The notes: a model not told the origin generated them from the letters alone. A stretch of DNA of 64,000 bases from Limnephilus marmoratus (GCA_917880885.1 OU862933.1:5565452-5629451), one strand, 5' to 3'. Shown: positions 10,881-22,561, numbered from the stretch's first letter. Program-made: numbers and translations.

Positions 10881-11649
10881 TACTGGGGATACCACAATAA
10901 AAATGCGCCATTTTCTCTACCTCATGGTGGTGTGGAAATGAGTTTACAAAATTATAATTATGTAATGAATAACCCGAAAAAATAACAAAAATTGGGAATT
11001 TCATCATATTTTAGAAAAATATTCACATTTCCGCAACTGTAACTCGTTACCTATTAGAAACAAAAAATATTTGAAATTTTATCTTCTTTAAGTTTGTCTT
11101 CGGCAATTTGGTCGTAAGATCAACCATTGCACAAAACCAAATTTTGGCACCTTCAATCCAAGATGGCGGCTCGAGCTCGACCCCCCAAGGTCGAAAACTT
11201 TTTTTTTTCTTTAGAGTCTCAATCAAAGATATTCAAATACAGAAGAAATATGCTATTGTGTCCGCGCAACTGTCGCCGGACTACGCGCTAATTAGCGTAG
11301 TTTTCATACAAAAAGAATTTGTTCATTTCGTTAATTTTTTGAAAATGTGCATTAATATTGGTTAACAATATATTTTGAATAAGGAAAGAATCCGTTCATT
11401 TAGTTTAACGTTCGTTTGGTTTATTCGTTAATTATTTGTTCTTTTAGTTTATTTGTTAATTGGTAAACAATATCGGCGACACCCGGAAGCGCAGACCCAC
11501 ATAGTAAAAACAGCAGATAGCACATCTACTTATAATCCAATATCTTTGGTCTCAATCTTAACAACATATATCAAAATCGCTTCTACACGACCTTTTGCAA
11601 GGTAAAACTCCCCACTGACTGGGCTACTAGCTGTGGGCAGGGAACTTTG

Positions 11650-12620
11650 CATTATATACCGGCTAGAAAGAAATTTACAAAGTTCATTAAGAGCGTTTAA
11701 CCAGCCAGCGGACGAAAATCCACATTTCGTCGAAAGTTGTTCTTCCGATCGTGCAGGGCGGTTACAATGAGAAAGATTGATTATTCTCCGTACCAGCTTT
11801 TTTAAATTATAACTCAATATCGAATTTATTTCAATCCAAATTAGCTTTAATTTATACCTTCATCCAAAAATGCTGAAAGGCGTGATGATAAAACTATTAA
11901 AATAGTGTAATTTTTGTAGTTATTTTTTGATTATAAGTATTTATCATTTTTCAATAATGTCTAAATTTAATAAGAATGTTAAAAAAATCTGAAATATATT
12001 TGTTTGTAAGTGCGCAAATAAATACACAAATGGACCAATTTTCGTCAAGAAACACATGTACGTACATATTTTTTAATGATTTTAATGAAACTAAAATTAA
12101 AATTCTAATACATAACTTTGCTAGATAATGTATTGATTTATTTTACTGCATGATTACATTATTTGAAATGGGTGTGGTATAATACAAAAACTTTTTTGAA
12201 AATTTAACAAATCTGCCAACGACCTATGGAATAACTTTATTATACTAAAAATTTAAAAAAATTCTAAAAATTTATTACATAACTATGCTAGATAAAAGAA
12301 CAATCTTTTGAAATCCATTTATAAATTTTTGTGGAAAAGAGTCAATACGTCTAAAAACTTTTTTGAAAATGACGTATTTCCGGCTTTCTCTGGTAATGCC
12401 CTCTTAAATTTCTGCTTTACACACACCAGTCTTCGATTTAAGGACCGCAAGTAAAATATCATACCCTTTAATGTTTGTTTGACTTTATTATTTGTTCCGT
12501 TCTCTTTATAATCTAACGTCTGACTGGTTTTATTTTTTATATGTAGTCATAATTTATTTGTGCTTAGTCCTCCTTGTTGGTGATTCTGTTGTTATTTGTG
12601 GACAGGGTTTTATTTTGCGT
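11650..12620. other. AT-rich, no gene seen
   Basis: I see no family motif, TIR or SINE in this AT-rich stretch. Short ORFs lack codon-like composition. Confidence 0.5.
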
Positions 12621-12626
12621 GAAAAA

Positions 12627-13090
12627 GGTTTTTTTTACATTAGCTTCACACAGGAGGCCCTGAGGAAAGTAATTCCCCTCAGGGCCTATGTCATCTTTGG
12701 GGATGCTATGTGGAGGGTCCATTAAGGGAAAGGAAGGAGAGGAAGTCGTGGGAAGGAAAGAGGTATGAGGGGTGGGTAGGAATCTGGGGTTCAGTGTGCC
12801 CAAGAATTACAAACGTATAAATCCATCCCTCCAACTGCAGTGGAAGGCGATGGGATGAAAGAGTCCGGCTGGAAAGGTCAAAAGGCCTCCCTCAACCAGT
12901 CTCTCTCGATCCGGCCCACCACGCAGTAGGTGGGCAGACGCATCTTGGACAAACCTCACCCCATGAACCCGGGCATCCCTGCTAAGTCACCAAACGTAGC
13001 GAACCACTTCGGATGACCTATGGAAGAGGTGTTGGTTATCTAATAAATGGTTCCCGGGGCGGCGGTACCCATACCCGCGTCCCAAATTGT
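12627..13090 (-). mobile_element. SINE-L family (LINE-tailed SINE), near full length
   Basis: On the minus strand it starts caatttgggacgcgggtatg, continues gtaccgccgccccggg and ggtttgtccaagatgc, and ends in the stem-loop GGCCCTGAGG...CCTCAGGGCC followed by an A-run. The last 100 bp match the 3' UTR of LINE B (46580-46690 and 54386-54460). No protein is encoded. I cannot assign the 5' head to a tRNA, 7SL or 5S origin. Confidence 0.75.
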
Positions 13091-13408
13091 TAAGATATTT
13101 TAAACTTTGACTTTTGAAACATCTTCTACAAGATTTTTTAATCAGGAGTTTTCGTGAAAATTTAATTCATTCTCGTTAGCAATTTTTAATCAAATTGTAA
13201 AACTCTATAGGAAAAAAAAACATATTTTAAGATGATAAGAATATTGTCTTAGGGGTGTTTGGGTTTCTCGGCGTAACTAAACGAGAATTTCTGGGATTGA
13301 TACAAAATGCATAGTGAACAGTTTAGTTCTAAATGGAAATTTTTTAATGAATGGTAAGATTAGTTAGGGCCACTTGTTTCACAGAATTTAATCTATATAA
13401 ATCTTCTA

Positions 13409-13802
13409 TCTATCTATCTTCTATCTATATGTATAAATAAAAATGAATCGCTGAAATGTATGTACGCGCATAACTTCCAAACGACTGCACCAAATTGTAT
13501 AATTCTTTTTTTGTTGTGTTCGTTATTATCAGGACAAGGTTTGTATAAAACTACTGGTAAGCTCTGGCATTATAAAATTTGTATAAAAAAATTGCGATAG
13601 GTTGCACGCGAGCTGTTTGAAAACTGAATCCACCGGGAAAGGGGGGTGTGGAGTGGGGAGAGGGAAAGTGGAGGAGTCGGAGTGGGAACACGCGGGAGAG
13701 GAAGTGGAGGTGGAAGGAGAACGGGACGAATGGGAAAGGACACACAGGGAGAAACTATTTCTTTATTAATTGGCATAGCAACGCATGCCGGGAACCAGCT
13801 AG
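13409..13802 (+). mobile_element. Non-autonomous Helitron
   Basis: The left part reads aaatgaatcgctgaaatgta, a common Helitron start in insects. The 3' end has the stem-loop GGCAT-agcaacgc-ATGCC, then about 10 nt, then CTAG|T. The interior is purine-rich (ggagagggaaagtggagg) with no helicase. Confidence 0.75.
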
Positions 13803-13809
13803 TATTTTA

Positions 13810-14375
13810 TAAAATTTCTACGTTAATTTTTAAGTTCTGTTAAAGTTCTATTCGAGTTTTGTTATTATGTCAGTAACATATCTGGCTAGTAGAGATATAA
13901 TAACAGAACTAGAATAGAACTTTCGCAGATCTTGAAAATTAACTGAAATTTGATGAATTGTTCAAATTCTATCAAACAAGTGATATCTAGTTTTCTTTAG
14001 TTATTGTTCACATTTGTAAAAAGAGAATATATATTTTTAAAGATGTATTAATAATTCAAGATTACTGTAATATTCTTAAAAGTTTGTAACGCCCGTGAGT
14101 TAAAAATGGCACACTCTAAATATCTTGGTTTATCTTTCTTTTCCATTAGCAGTTCGCTGTTCCCACGTTTCATCTCGTGAGATGAGATTTTTTGCTGGCT
14201 AAGACCAGTTCACCTTCCGGTCTGGGATGTGATTGCTATGATTAAGTTGGTAGCACTCGAAAAAGCCTGAATGCCTGACATAGCTGAAGTGCAGAAATTA
14301 CTAACCCGTTTTCGCAATCTCAAAATGTTTAAAGTAACATTTACCTCCAAGTAGAATTTTGCATGTTCCATTTTG
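13810..14375. other. No gene seen
   Basis: AT-rich first half. The second half, 14100-14340, has higher GC and may be an old element fragment, but no motif is recognisable. Confidence 0.4.
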
Positions 14376-14381
14376 ACAATC

Positions 14382-14732
14382 AATTTGGGAGGCGGGAATG
14401 GGTACCGCCGCCCTGGGAACCTTTATTGGATAACCAACACCTCTGCCATAGGTCACCCCAAGTGGTTCGCTACGTTTGGTGATTTAGCAGGAGTGCCCGG
14501 GTTCATGGGGTGAGGTTTGTCTAGGTCTTGGAGGCGGATGACCAGGACACACTGAACCCCAAATTCGAACCCACCCCTTAAACCCTCTTCTTTCCCAGAA
14601 CTCTCCTCTCCTTCCTTTCCCTTAAAAAAACCCTCCCCACAGCATCCCCAAAGATGACATAGGCCCCGAGGAAAATTATTTTCCTCAGGGCCTCCTGTGT
14701 GGAGCTCATGTAAAAAAAAAAATAACATAAAT
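14382..14732 (+). mobile_element. SINE-L copy, internally deleted
   Basis: It begins caatttgggaggcgggaatg and ends with the LINE-type stem-loop and A-run. Compared with the copy at 12627-13090, about 110 bp of the middle are missing. Two ORFs on its minus strand are incidental. Confidence 0.75.
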
Positions 14733-14867
14733 GTAATTCCATAACATACGTTTGAAATGTATCAGTCAAAATTACACCATTGCAAGGCGAAATAGTTCTG
14801 GCGCAGAAAATTAATAAAGGTTTCCCATCATTACATTAACCAGAGTAGACTATATTTATATTGAAGT

Positions 14868-14952
14868 GAACACTTCTTTGGCACCGTTGTGATTTGAAAC
14901 TCGATGAAACTCGATGAAAAATAGCCACACTAAAAAGAGACCACGTACATTG
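14868..14952 (+). repeat. Repeat A, left piece
   Basis: It contains gcaccgttgtgatttgaaac, found also at 22890, 38890 and inverted at 38180. The right piece resumes at about 15460, so the tRNA SINE between them inserted into this repeat. Confidence 0.6.
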
Positions 14953-15455
14953 ACGGCCAGCGTGGTCTAGCGGTAAGGATTTTGAATCGCAATCCGAAGG
15001 TGGCGGGATCGAATCCCGGCGTGGGCAGATAAATTTTATTTGATTCATTTGTGATATTTCACTATAAATCCATTTAAAATATATTTAGTATATTTGCGGC
15101 ACGTTCCAGAACGGAAGACACTCTCAGTATCGCCCTGGTGTATACCACCATTCAGAATTGAAACGTTGCTTGAAATTACATTAGCCGTGTTTGGTGACCA
15201 GATCTGAATAGCCAGGTACTTCCCCACCTTCTCCTTTCTTCTCTTCCATTTACTTTCAGCCTCGTAACACGAAAAAACCCCAATTAATGATTAATGGCTG
15301 AATAGCCAGGTACCTCCCTACCTTCCTTTTCCCATCTCCTTCCCTTCCCCAATACCTTCAGCCTCACAAAATACCCCAATTGGGGATGCAATAGACTCAC
15401 TGGCACCAGACGGGAGCAGCTGGGACTCTTGTGAGATATTCTATAAAAATAAAAA
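14953..15455 (+). mobile_element. SINE1 (tRNA-derived)
   Basis: The head is tRNA-like: an A-box region tggtctagcggtaagg and a B box gggatcgaatcccg. The shared body follows, with cagtatcgccctggtgt, accattcagaattgaaacg and ccagatctgaatagccagg, then a short A-rich tail. There is an internal duplication of tgaatagccaggtac near 15299. Transcribed by RNA polymerase III by family logic; no tRNA function is expected. Confidence 0.85.
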
Positions 15456-15459
15456 AATC

Positions 15460-15600
15460 TACAGGATTTAGCATGCTAGAGAATGAGATAGCATAATCGG
15501 TCTCCTCTTTATGCGGTGGTTCGTAGACTCTCCACTGTTGTCTACTTTAGTTTTCTGAAGGTTTCGCGTATGAACTGCACAGTCTGATTTTTTAAAAATG
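15460..15600 (+). repeat. Repeat A, right piece
   Basis: It continues with gagaatgagatagcataatc, tttatgcggtggttcgtag and tagttttctgaaggtttcgc, in the same order as at 22975-23212 and 39000-39430. Confidence 0.6.
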
Positions 15601-15645
15601 TATTTTGTTTATTATTTTTTTTTTAATAATTTTTTAAGTAAACAC

Positions 15646-15855
15646 TGCAATGGGAGGGGTGGATTCATTCATCTCTCACTCCTGGACACATTGACGCCCA
15701 GATTTCTAACAACCCATCGTACCTTGTTCCTTTACAGAACTTCTCCTCCCTTCCCTTAAAAGACCCTCCACACAGCATCCCCAAAGATGATAAAGGCCCT
15801 AAGGGATTTTTTTCCTCAGGGCCTCCTGAGTGTAGCTTTTATAAAAAAATATAAT
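15646..15855 (+). mobile_element. SINE-L copy, 5'-truncated
   Basis: It starts within the body (gggaggggtggattcattca) and ends with cctcagggcctcctgagtg and an A-run. It abuts a second SINE-L copy directly downstream. Confidence 0.7.
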
Positions 15856-15857
15856 AA

Positions 15858-16308
15858 TAACTCAATTTGGGAGGAGGGTATGGGGTATGTGTACCGCCGC
15901 ACCGGGATTTATTGGATAACCAACACCTCTGCCACAGATCACCCCAATTGGTTCCCCCACGTTTTGTGACTTAGCGAGGAAAAACGGGTTTATGGGGTGA
16001 GATTTGTTTGAGTCTTGGTTTGCGGATGCTTTTGTCATTCTGCTTGGCGGGCCGGATCGGGAAAGACTGGTTGAGTTTGTCTTCTCCAGCCGGACTCTCT
16101 TGACCAATCTCCTTGCACCGCAGTGGGAGGGATGGATTCATACGTTCATCATCTTGAACACATTGACTCCCTGATTCCTTCCCACCCCTTCTCTTTTCAG
16201 AACTTCCTCTCCTTGCTTTCCCTAAAAATACTTTACACATAGCATCCCCAAAGATTAAAGATTTTCTTTTTTATTTTTTATCAGGGCCTCCTGTGTGGAG
16301 ATAATGAG
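15858..16308 (+). mobile_element. SINE-L copy, full length
   Basis: It runs from ctcaatttgggaggagggta through gtaccgccgcaccggg, ggatcgggaaagactggttg and ccttgcaccgcagtgggagg to cagggcctcctgtgtggag and an A-rich tail. The 3' stem-loop is damaged by a T-rich change at about 16265. Confidence 0.75.
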
Positions 16309-16309
16309 T

Positions 16310-17325
16310 AAAAATAACACCTACAAAGTAGTTACACACGTACTAGAATAGTGAATTTTTGGCAAGCGTCCAAAGCAGGCACAAAATTGAATCGACTTTA
16401 CAAAGTGTCTATAAAACTTAAAACAGGGAATAATTGAACTGTTTCAACAGCCAGAATAAAATTATTGAGCGAATGAATCGACCTTCCACTTGTATTTATA
16501 GAAATGCACGTGTATCTGTTACTTTTCCACGTGCTGTTGCATCCGAAACTGCTTCAGCTTCAGATGTACATGGAAATGAACTACAAATGCTGAAAATGAA
16601 AAGAGACGAAATGGTGTTTGCTGGAAAGGGGTGATAATATGTGTAGGAAAAACCAAGGATGCAAGAAAAAGGATAACCAATCACTTACCACTGTACTTCT
16701 GCCAAGGAGCACACAACATATTCAATATATAATCATATTAAAGTAATTATCGCCACAACAAAATGAATACGTGCAAAACGGTATTGTTTACTTTTGAGAC
16801 GATCAAATACCTTTTTTTTTGACGTTCAAAAATGAGATTATGTGCTCGAAAAACATCAACAATTTGCTTTCAAGGTAGTCTTAATTTTTCTTCCGTTTTT
16901 CAAAAACAAATGTACTTGAATTTGTTTTTGAAAAACGGAATTGCCATTGTTCCAAATTTCAAATGCTTTTCCAACAAATTGGAACTGAGTTGTCGAGAAT
17001 TCAGACTATCCGTGATATGTCACTTGCTTGCGTTAGTTTGAAATAAATAAAAGTAAAGTTTGTAGTAAAGCAACAAATAAATTAAATATTATTTCGACGT
17101 TTCTGTTGAATTTTTTTTATTCAGACATCTCGACCAGGGACCGCCCGCGCGCTGGCTCGTTTATTGACCGGCGGACCATCGCGGACCATCTTCTAGCCTC
17201 TTGCGGACCATTGGCTGGGAAACCCTGCAATAAAATAACAGATGGATGCATGACGGTCCGGTACTTTAATATGACATTTTGAAATTTCCTACTACTAACC
17301 CGAAAACGAACTTTTTTGTTTATTT
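16310..17325. other. Mostly empty; hairpin and a possible hAT end
   Basis: A perfect 21-bp hairpin lies at 16891-16911 and 16920-16940 with an 8-nt loop (stem ttccgtttttcaaaaacaaat). Near 17130-17233 a GC-rich block with three gcggaccat motifs ends ggctgggaaaccctg, which resembles the right end of a hAT element. I do not find its partner. Confidence 0.4.
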
Positions 17326-17341
17326 ATACTTATATTATCTA

Positions 17342-18065
17342 TGTAAGTCTAAAGTCATGGTGTTTGAAAGAGAGAGTACGAAAACAGTGTGCGATATATT
17401 TGTGAATGATGAATACTTGGAGCAGGTGGATAAGTTTGTTTATCTGGGTAGTATGTTTACGAGAGATGGGAAGGCTGATAGAGATATCGAAAGAAGGGTA
17501 AATGCCGGTAACTCCATTAATGGAGGACTGAATGCTGTTGGCGCTAATAAAAAACTGTCAAAAAAAGCGAAGCTAGCAGTCCACAATGGAGTCCTGGTAC
17601 CTACCCTGATGTATGGCAGTGAGGCATGGAACTGGCAGAGGAAGGATGAAAGTAAACTGAATGCTGTTGAAATGAGATCCCTGAGACGTATGTGTGGTAA
17701 AACCATGTATGATCGTGTTAGAAATGTGGATATCCGCAAAGAATGTAAGGCTGATGCAAGTATAATGAGCAAAATTAAGAAAGGGACCCTCAGGGTTTGG
17801 GCACGTAGAGCGAATGAGCGAAGAAAGTAGTGTAAAAAGAATATATGATGCAAATGTGAATGGTAGAAGAAGTCGGGGACGCCCGAGGAAAACATGGCAC
17901 GATCAAGTGAATCAGATACTTGAGACGGGCCATGTCAAAAGTCAGAATAATAGAAGAGTATGTATGAGACGATGTATGAATGTGAGTGAGGCAAAGAGTG
18001 TGTGCCAAGACCGAGTTGTTTGGCGGTCCGTCCTCTCTGCCTACCCCTGCGGGGAAACGGCGTGA
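17342..18065 (+). pseudogene. RTE reverse transcriptase C-terminal part, one frameshift
   Basis: Frame 1 reads KSKVMVFERES, FVYLGSMFTRDGKADRDIE, LVPTLMYGSEAWNW and MRSLRRMCGKT, to a stop at 17830. Frame 2 takes over within the overlap 17814-17830 and reads ANVNGRRSRGRPRKTWHDQV to a stop at 18065. The YLGS, YGSE.W and RRMCG motifs belong to the segment after the polymerase palm in RTE-like elements. The YADD palm is missing, so the copy cannot reverse transcribe. Confidence 0.82.
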
Positions 18066-18088
18066 TGGTTAGTTAGTTAGTTAGTTAG
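17342..18088 (+). mobile_element. RTE-type LINE, 5'-truncated, with TTAG tail
   Basis: It is flanked by a perfect 12-bp TSD, TTATATTATCTA (17330-17341 and 18089-18100). The 3' end is a run of ttag repeats (18068-18088). Ending in a short tandem repeat rather than poly(A) is typical of RTE-clade elements. Two other fragments of the same family lie at 30416-30673 and 31318-31625. Confidence 0.88.
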
Positions 18089-18109
18089 TTATATTATCTA
18101 AAGAAAACT

Positions 18110-19130
18110 GCAGTTGTGAAAACTGCAGAAAATCTATGTAAAACACCGTACGTCGATCGTCCAGTTGATTAGTCAGACAAGTCGGAATAATCGATATTTG
18201 TGTTGAGTATACAGTTATTTCTAAAGGTGTACCCTCTATCTGGCCCAATACTCAGATTATTCATAAACTCCACCAAATAAATTATATTGCAGAAAAACTC
18301 GTAGTGAAATAAAAAAAATAATGTGTTTTCTGAATTACAATTACTGAAGGAAATTTTAAAATGTCATAATACCGTATACTTCCCGGTGTTATTTTATAGC
18401 ATATTTAATATGTAAAATACAGACGTGTTTAAATAATATTTGATTCATGGTGAGCATTCGAAAATTCCTTTCCTCATTATCTCAAAACTTAGTATTTGGA
18501 GATGTCTGACTAATCAATTATAAAGAAATGTCCCGGTATGGCTTTGTTTTTTTATACAAAACTAAACGAAAACGAATAAAATAAAATTTAAAAAAAAGCA
18601 CATCGGTTTTCTTATTCCGTCATATTATCGTTAACTTCGGTAGCTCAAACAGCGGTAGAAAGTATACCAGGAAATCGCAATAAAATATATTTGGAGAAAA
18701 ATCTGGATTCCACATTATCCTTTGCAAAAGGTTTCCGACAATACAGTCGGTTGGCTTTATCATCTATGAAATATTTGAAAACCCAACAAATATTATTTGT
18801 TTGCGTTGTCATTCGTTTGATAAATTATTCATTGAAGCACCTGAAGTGAAACGTTTTCAAAGAAACATTCGCAAAAAGGGTTCGAAAAATATTATAAGAG
18901 AAAAAACGGAATCAAGTGAATTCTTTGAAGCATATGCCAGAAATAAGTGGGAGCAATATAATCAGCTTTCTGACTTTATCGAATTTTGAAATTTATTTGC
19001 CACGAGAAATGTGCCAATATTCAATGGTGTAATGTGGTATCATAATTATGTTACTAAACATGTGCGATATTACGTACGTAATGATTTGTGCCAGATCTTG
19101 TGACCACGACAAAAATATTTTTATTTAATT
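18110..19130. other. No recognised gene; one 62-aa ORF
   Basis: The plus-strand ORF 18801-18989 encodes a charged peptide (FQRNIRKKGSKNIIREKTES). A coding-like stretch may extend upstream to about 18700 in another frame. I recognise no family. It may be an old element fragment. Confidence 0.3.
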
Positions 19131-19135
19131 AAAGC

Positions 19136-19484
19136 GAGATGCTAATTCTTATGAGAAACCTTGAGAGTTTTTTTATGTGTGGTATTATTTTTCTCGGACA
19201 ACTGTTACGAAGATTGTCTGTGTACTAGTGGGTATATAAATGAGAATTTATTAAAGTATGGTTAAAATATTTAGTTAAAGCACTCCAGTACATAACTTTT
19301 TATTTAAAGAGATACGCAAATTCTTATTAGAAACCTTGAGAGTTCTTCTATGAGTGGTATTATTTTTCTCGGACAACTGTTGTGAAGTTTGTCAATGTAC
19401 TAGTGGGTATATACCTCAATGTATAATTGAGGGAATTGATTAAAGTATTAAGTTAAAGCACTCCAGTCCACAACTTTTTAGGCT
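19136..19484 (+). repeat. Two tandem copies of a 173-bp unit
   Basis: Copies start at 19136 and 19309. Both carry gaaaccttgagagtt, ttatttttctcggacaactg, gtactagtgggtatat and gttaaagcactccagt in order. The second has a small insertion. No coding potential. Confidence 0.75.
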
Positions 19485-19754
19485 TTTTAATTTAGATGTC
19501 ACGCTGCGCTATTATAAACCGTGGTGAAAAACAACCGTTCAAAATCGAAACTATTTTTGAAATCGGTTTAGCTGTAACTAGGTCTGAAGAGCCAGAAAGT
19601 TTTCAATTTTCCTCTCTCCCGCCTCCTTTCCCTCCCCATTCTTTTAAGCCTCAGAACACACACCAAAAGGGGTTGCAACATCCAACTGGATCCCGTTAGA
19701 AAATACATATCCTACACTTTTATTGAATTTTTGTTTATAGTTTCCAGGTTTTTA

Positions 19755-20047
19755 AATTTTTTTATGCATTCGCTCCACACAGGATGCCATGAGAAAAATA
19801 ATTTCCCCATGTCATCTTTGGGGATGCTGGGTGGAGGGGTCTTTTTAAGGAAAGGAAGGAGAGGAAGTTCTGGGAATGAAAAAGGTAAGTGGGGCGGTTA
19901 GGAATCTAAGGTTCAATGGGTCCAGGTCATCCGCCGCCAGATCCAGATAAACCTCACCCCATGAACCAGGGTACCCCTGCTCAGTTTCCAAACGTAGCGA
20001 ACCATTTGTTGTGACCTATTGCAGAGGTATTGATAATCCAATAGATT
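19755..20047 (-). mobile_element. SINE-L copy, partial
   Basis: Minus-strand copy with the 3' LINE-type end (cgctccacacaggatgcc on plus) and the body block aaacctcaccccatgaacc. The 5' end is lost and the middle is shortened. Confidence 0.65.
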
Positions 20048-20049
20048 TC

Positions 20050-20650
20050 AAATAGTGAAGAAGTACAGTAAAATAGAATAGTCTGTAAGGAATAATGCGA
20101 TGGAAATGACGTTAGGGTTATTAAAATAAAGTGGTTCAAATATTATTCAGAGTAATGCTTTAAAATAATATTTTTTATTTACGTTTAAGGATGAAACTAT
20201 GTAATTTTCTTGTTATGTTCAATTTTTTTGTTTCTTTTTCTCTTCTTTTCTTTTCCATTTATTTGTAATCATCCACATTTGTAAAACCTTGTTCTTTTTT
20301 CTTTAATTGTTTTCTATTGTTGTTTGTTCTACTCAACCTGTCTTTTATTTTTCGTCTGTATTGTATCTAAATTAATATCTAAATTTCTATGTAAAGTTGT
20401 AACTATTTCCTTCCATCCATGAATCTTATGTTCTTCCTGTCCTAAAACGAGTTCTGTAACTCATCGGGATTGCTCTAGCAAGAAATCAAAACAATTAAAA
20501 AAATATATTTACACGTGTCTGTATTTTACAGATAAAATATAATTTATGAAACTTTGTGAATCTCTGTTTAAAACTGATTAATTTTATTAATCTCATAGAT
20601 TTACAAACGCGAAATTATTGGACAAGGCTTGAAACACGTAGGCTAAAATA
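20050..20650. other. AT-rich, no gene seen
   Basis: Long T-rich and A-rich runs with nothing recognisable. Confidence 0.5.
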
Positions 20651-20654
20651 ATAT

Positions 20655-20881
20655 TTTTTTTAATTTATATTTTATTAACGCCCTAGTGGGCTTTTACAAG
20701 AAAAGAAGCAAATATATAATTAACAATATTAATTACATGTATTACATAAACAATAAAACAGAATAAATATGAATGCAATCGACTCGTTAGGTAAAGAATA
20801 TTACAACATAAAAAAGAAATTTTAGGATTTTACCTTTGAAAAAACTAATAATCTGGCATTTACCAATATTTAGTTGTAAAT
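20655..20881 (-). mobile_element. Jockey LINE, 3' piece, cut by hAT-1
   Basis: On the minus strand the 3' end shows the AAAGCCC...GGGCGTT stem-loop. Directly against the hAT it reads the codons after the FADD box. The other piece resumes at 22562. Most of the C-terminal coding region is deleted. Confidence 0.7.
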
Positions 20882-21486
20882 CAGGGTTTCCCAAACTGTG
20901 TTCCGCGGAACCCTAGGGTTCCGCGGAACCTGAACAGGGGTTCCGCGACGATTTGTCGGAAGAATTTCTTTTAATTAATATACACATATTCATATTTCAA
21001 CACAACTGAAATTATTCACAAGAAATTAGTTCTTAAGTCAGGCACTAGAACTAAACCCTTCCAGGTACAGAGACTATGCTTTATGGAAGTTTAAAGAGCC
21101 GTTTATGCTGTTTTTGCAGTAAATCTTCATTTTACAAACATAACAAAATCTCTGAAATTTATAACTGTGCTGTGTAATGTGTAATACTTTGATGAGAATC
21201 AATAATAAGAACGTCTGTGCGATGTGGAAACAATAACAACGGGATAACGGATCTGCATATGTTTCACGAAATTTCGGTTCCCAAGGAACGCAACCATTTT
21301 TTTTTCGAAATCGGCTTTACCTGAAAGTACAGAAATGTAAAAATCAACCATTCTTACTACATCCTCGTTAGCAATTAGTCGAAATATAAACGCATAAGGT
21401 GCCTTAAATTTTCAATGTTCATTCCAAACATTTTGATTTGTCTTTTTTTTTGTCTTTTATATTTGTTTATGTGAATACCTCTCAAG

Positions 21487-21895
21487 AGTCCCAACTGCTA
21501 CCGTTTGGAGCCAGTGAGACTACGGCATCCCCAATTGGGGTAAGTTAAGAGGCTGACGGTAGTGAGTAGTGAAATGAGATGGAGAAGATGAAGATTGGGA
21601 AGTATCTGTCTATTCAGATCTGGTCACCAAACACTGCTAAAGCCATTTCAAGTAACGTTTCAATTCTGAATGGTGGTCTTGCGCCAGGGCGTTACTGAGA
21701 GTATCTTCCACTCTGGAACGTGCTGCAAATATACTAAATATTATTTTTATGTGAATTAATTGTGAAATAGCACAAATTAATCAAATAAAATTTATTTGAG
21801 CACTCCGGGATTCGATCTCGCGACCTTAGGATTGTAAGCCTCACCCCTAAACCACGGCAGTCATACACAAATGTTTGAATGAATAAAATTTTGAA
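21487..21895 (-). mobile_element. SINE1 copy inside hAT-1
   Basis: Reverse-oriented copy with the 3' end at the left (gtttggagccagtgagacta) and the tRNA-like head at the right (B box on plus: gggattcgatctcgcg). The body matches the copies at 14953 and 37481. Confidence 0.8.
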
Positions 21896-21899
21896 GTAT

Positions 21900-22375
21900 T
21901 TGAAGAGGTTTCTAAAGAATTTTAAGAATAGGTACGTACATAATTTGAAAACAACTCTTTTGCCATATTTTTCGAAAACTGGTAAGGACGATTCCTGGGT
22001 TTGGAATTAATTTTCTGTGACAGCTAAATCAGTAGGCCTAAGCGCAAATGAGTATGAAAATCTAATTGATTTAATTAGTTCCTCTTACTTGGCACCAAAA
22101 AACAATGATCATCCTTTCAATGATTTCTGGGTGAGGTTGTCAGAAGAGTGGGTACCCCAATTTACCAAAACACGCTATATTGTTTTACTTCCGTTTTTAC
22201 AACCTATTTATGAGAAGCGGGATTTTCTAATTATGCTGCAACCAAGCCAAAGTTCAGGAACAGGCTCGACACCACATTAGATATTAGAATCTGACTTACC
22301 AATATTTTGTCTGATATCAAGAAAATATGCAGTGCACGGACTCAAAGTCGTCAAAGACATTAGGTGCTTTATTTA
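21900..22375 (+). pseudogene. hAT transposase C-terminal remnant (ZBED5-like)
   Basis: The open part 22017-22280 reads DHPFNDFWVRLSEEWV, VLLPFLQPIYEKRDF and LIMLQPSQ, matching the FW...LLPF...CE.GFS dimerisation region of ZBED5/SCAND-type hAT transposases. A stop follows and the terminal HGLKVVKDIRC corresponds to the final conserved block. The catalytic RNase H-like core is missing. Confidence 0.65.
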
Positions 22376-22561
22376 TTCCATTTTGTTTTGTTTACATTCC
22401 ATTTTCTTATATACTAAATAAATAATATATTTAATAACATTTTTTTTAAATTTTACTTTTAGAAATTACAAAACCTAAAAATAACCCAAGTGTTCCGTGA
22501 AAATTTACGGGTTTGCAAAGTGTTCCATTGCAGAAAAAGTTTGGGAAACCCTGTTGTAAAT

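Larger units (their letters stand above)
8537..11623. mobile_element. Large inverted-repeat element of unknown class
   Basis: The left end reads CCCAGTCAGGGGGGAATG and the right end, reversed, reads CCCAGTCAGTGGGGAGTT. Inside both follow ggtcgtgtagaagcgatttt and then a block containing ccgccatcttggattgaagg (8680s; inverted at 11150s). The matching order over several hundred bases shows either one element with long inverted ends or two copies facing each other. No clean TSD is seen. The interior holds decayed gene, Jockey and RTE fragments, and no transposase is recognisable. Confidence 0.5.
20882..22553. mobile_element. hAT-1 transposon, ZBED5-like, decayed
   Basis: The ends are CAGGGTTTCCCAAAC... 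and ...GTTTGGGAAACCCTG, flanked by a perfect 8-bp TSD TTGTAAAT (20874-20881 and 22554-22561). It sits inside a Jockey LINE. It carries a nested SINE1 and the C-terminal remains of a hAT transposase on the plus strand. TIR, TSD length and transposase all agree on hAT. Confidence 0.92.

Noticed and set aside
13551..13843. Three overlapping ORFs with Pro/Arg-rich or Gly-rich peptides
   Set aside because: Purine-rich interior of a Helitron; all frames are open because of composition.
18066..18090. Telomeric repeat
   Set aside because: The unit is TTAG, not TTAGG, and it is the 3' tail of an RTE element inside a TSD.
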